Part shown: piece by piece, positions 63,468 through 64,000 of the stretch | Numbering within the stretch: position 1 is the first letter of the stretch | How the letters are laid out: every line of letters begins with the position of its first letter | DNA from: Natrinema sp. CBA1119 | Lineage (GTDB): Archaea; Halobacteriota; Halobacteria; Halobacteriales; Natrialbaceae | Reading direction: 5' to 3' | Assembly: GCF_002572525.1 (NCBI RefSeq) | Contig: NZ_PDBS01000001.1 | Location: 2,294,001-2,358,000 of the forward strand | DNA length: 64,000 nt | Position numbers and translations under genes: made by a program | The notes under the pieces: generated by a model | Seen by the model: the letters and a program-made list of their open reading frames with translations, nothing else | The model's database searches: none | What the model was told of the DNA's origin: nothing

Positions 63468-63647
63468 ATGAGCGTCAGTGGTCTCTGTCAGATCTGTGAA
63501 TCGCGTCCGGCCCAGGAGCGGTGTTCCAACTGCGGGACGCTCGTGTGTGCGGTTCACTACGAGGACAGCATGGGGTTGTGTGCCGACTGCGCCTCGCAGG
63601 CACAGCCGGGCCCCGGGAACGACGACGTGGAGATCAACCAGCTCTGA
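63468..63647 (+). CDS. HIT-type zinc finger protein
   Basis: 59 aa. A single treble of cysteine pairs, CQICESRPAQERCSNCGTLVCAVHYEDS...CADCA, fits a HIT zinc finger that binds two zinc ions. Likely a protein-interaction module. Start ATG 63468 (MSVSGLCQI). Confidence 0.85.
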   Translation: MSVSGLCQICESRPAQERCSNCGTLVCAVHYEDSMGLCADCASQAQPGPGNDDVEINQL

Positions 63648-63678
63648 CCCGACCGACGAAACCGAGGACAGCAATCTC

Positions 63679-63948
63679 GTGACTTCGATACGCGACCTGC
63701 TCGGCGAGTCACTCGGCGTCGGCGAGACGTATCGGCTCCGACTCGAGGAGCACGACGGAACCCTCGTCGCCGACCACCCGAACGACTCGAGTCCGATGGA
63801 CATCGCCGTCGTCGAGGGGTTGGACGGACTCGAGGAGCGGCCGCCGGCGGAGCCGGTGACAGTCGAGATTGTCGGCCGGGTCGTCGATGGGCGGATCGCG
63901 GGTCGGGTGGTCGAGCCCGGTCGTCGAACGGCGGAGAGGAGTCACTGA
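63679..63948 (+). CDS. Small hypothetical protein, GTG start
   Basis: 89 aa if the GTG at 63679 is used; no ATG is available in frame. The product is acidic, with YRLRLEEHDGTLVADHP and PVTVEIVGRVVDGRIAGRVV suggesting a small beta-rich fold. It follows the zinc-finger gene by about 30 bp, so may be co-transcribed. No family recognised. Confidence 0.5.
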   Translation: MTSIRDLLGESLGVGETYRLRLEEHDGTLVADHPNDSSPMDIAVVEGLDGLEERPPAEPVTVEIVGRVVDGRIAGRVVEPGRRTAERSH

Positions 63949-63958
63949 CAGTTATCCA

Positions 63959-63994
63959 TACCTGATCGCATGACAGCGTTGCGGTCAGTGTGTG
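63959..63994 (+). repeat. Hairpin repeat, copy 2
   Basis: CTGATCGCA (63962-63970) pairs with TGCGGTCAG (63980-63988) with one G-T wobble. The flanks ACCTGATCGCA and TCAGTGTGTGA match copy 1 at 38418-38454. It lies just past the last gene. Confidence 0.65.
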
Positions 63995-64000
63995 ATTCGT

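Overview
The window is chromosomal DNA of a halophilic archaeon. The base composition is high-GC, the predicted proteins are strongly acidic, and many start codons lie about 25-30 nt behind a TATA-like box with no Shine-Dalgarno sequence, which fits leaderless transcripts. Archaeal markers include DnaG, CarS, ribosomal protein L15e, Rio2, GfcR, a GTPBP1-type GTPase and a bacterio-opsin-activator (HTH-10) regulator. Methylaspartate mutase subunit S suggests the haloarchaeal methylaspartate cycle. The overall content resembles Natrialbales (Natrinema/Haloterrigena-like), but the genus cannot be fixed from the sequence alone.

Layout. 1-2.4 kb: a DUF92 membrane protein cut by the window edge, and dnaG. 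3-24 kb: a large catabolic region for amino acids or compatible solutes. It holds a diaminobutyrate-type class III aminotransferase, RidA, two M20D amidohydrolases, a BCCT transporter, a lysine/ornithine-type aminotransferase, threonine ammonia-lyase, a D-2-hydroxyacid dehydrogenase beside a fused FAD/Fe-S oxidase, glutamate dehydrogenase and an ectoine-hydrolase-like M24 protein. An AT-rich island with a Tat-exported protein interrupts it at 10.6-11.9 kb. 24-36 kb: carS, a 2-oxoacid dehydrogenase operon with a split E2, pyrE, an aldolase/HAD pair, thrS with a structured leader, gfcR and mamA. 36-49 kb: uspA, rpl15e, membrane proteins, a decayed pseudogene, rio2, a lipoate ligase, a MITE-like inverted repeat, nfo, methyltransferases and a DUF6230/DUF6114/repeat-protein operon. 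49-64 kb: SDR, acyl-CoA ligase, SCP2 and acyl-CoA dehydrogenase genes, corA with a tiny membrane partner, two divergent SCP2-like paralogs, a diiron oxygenase/small protein/2Fe-2S ferredoxin operon, the GTPBP GTPase and a HIT zinc finger.

Working together. The 3-24 kb genes could form a route from ectoine through N-acetyl-diaminobutyrate and diaminobutyrate to aspartate semialdehyde: BCCT uptake, M24 ring opening, M20D deacetylation, diaminobutyrate transaminase, with GdhB recycling glutamate. This is inferred from family resemblance and clustering. The 58-61.6 kb genes look like a self-contained oxygenase module with its own ferredoxin and neighbouring lipid-binding-type proteins; its substrate is unknown. 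The lipoate ligase at 41.4 kb could serve the stand-alone lipoyl protein at 27.2 kb.
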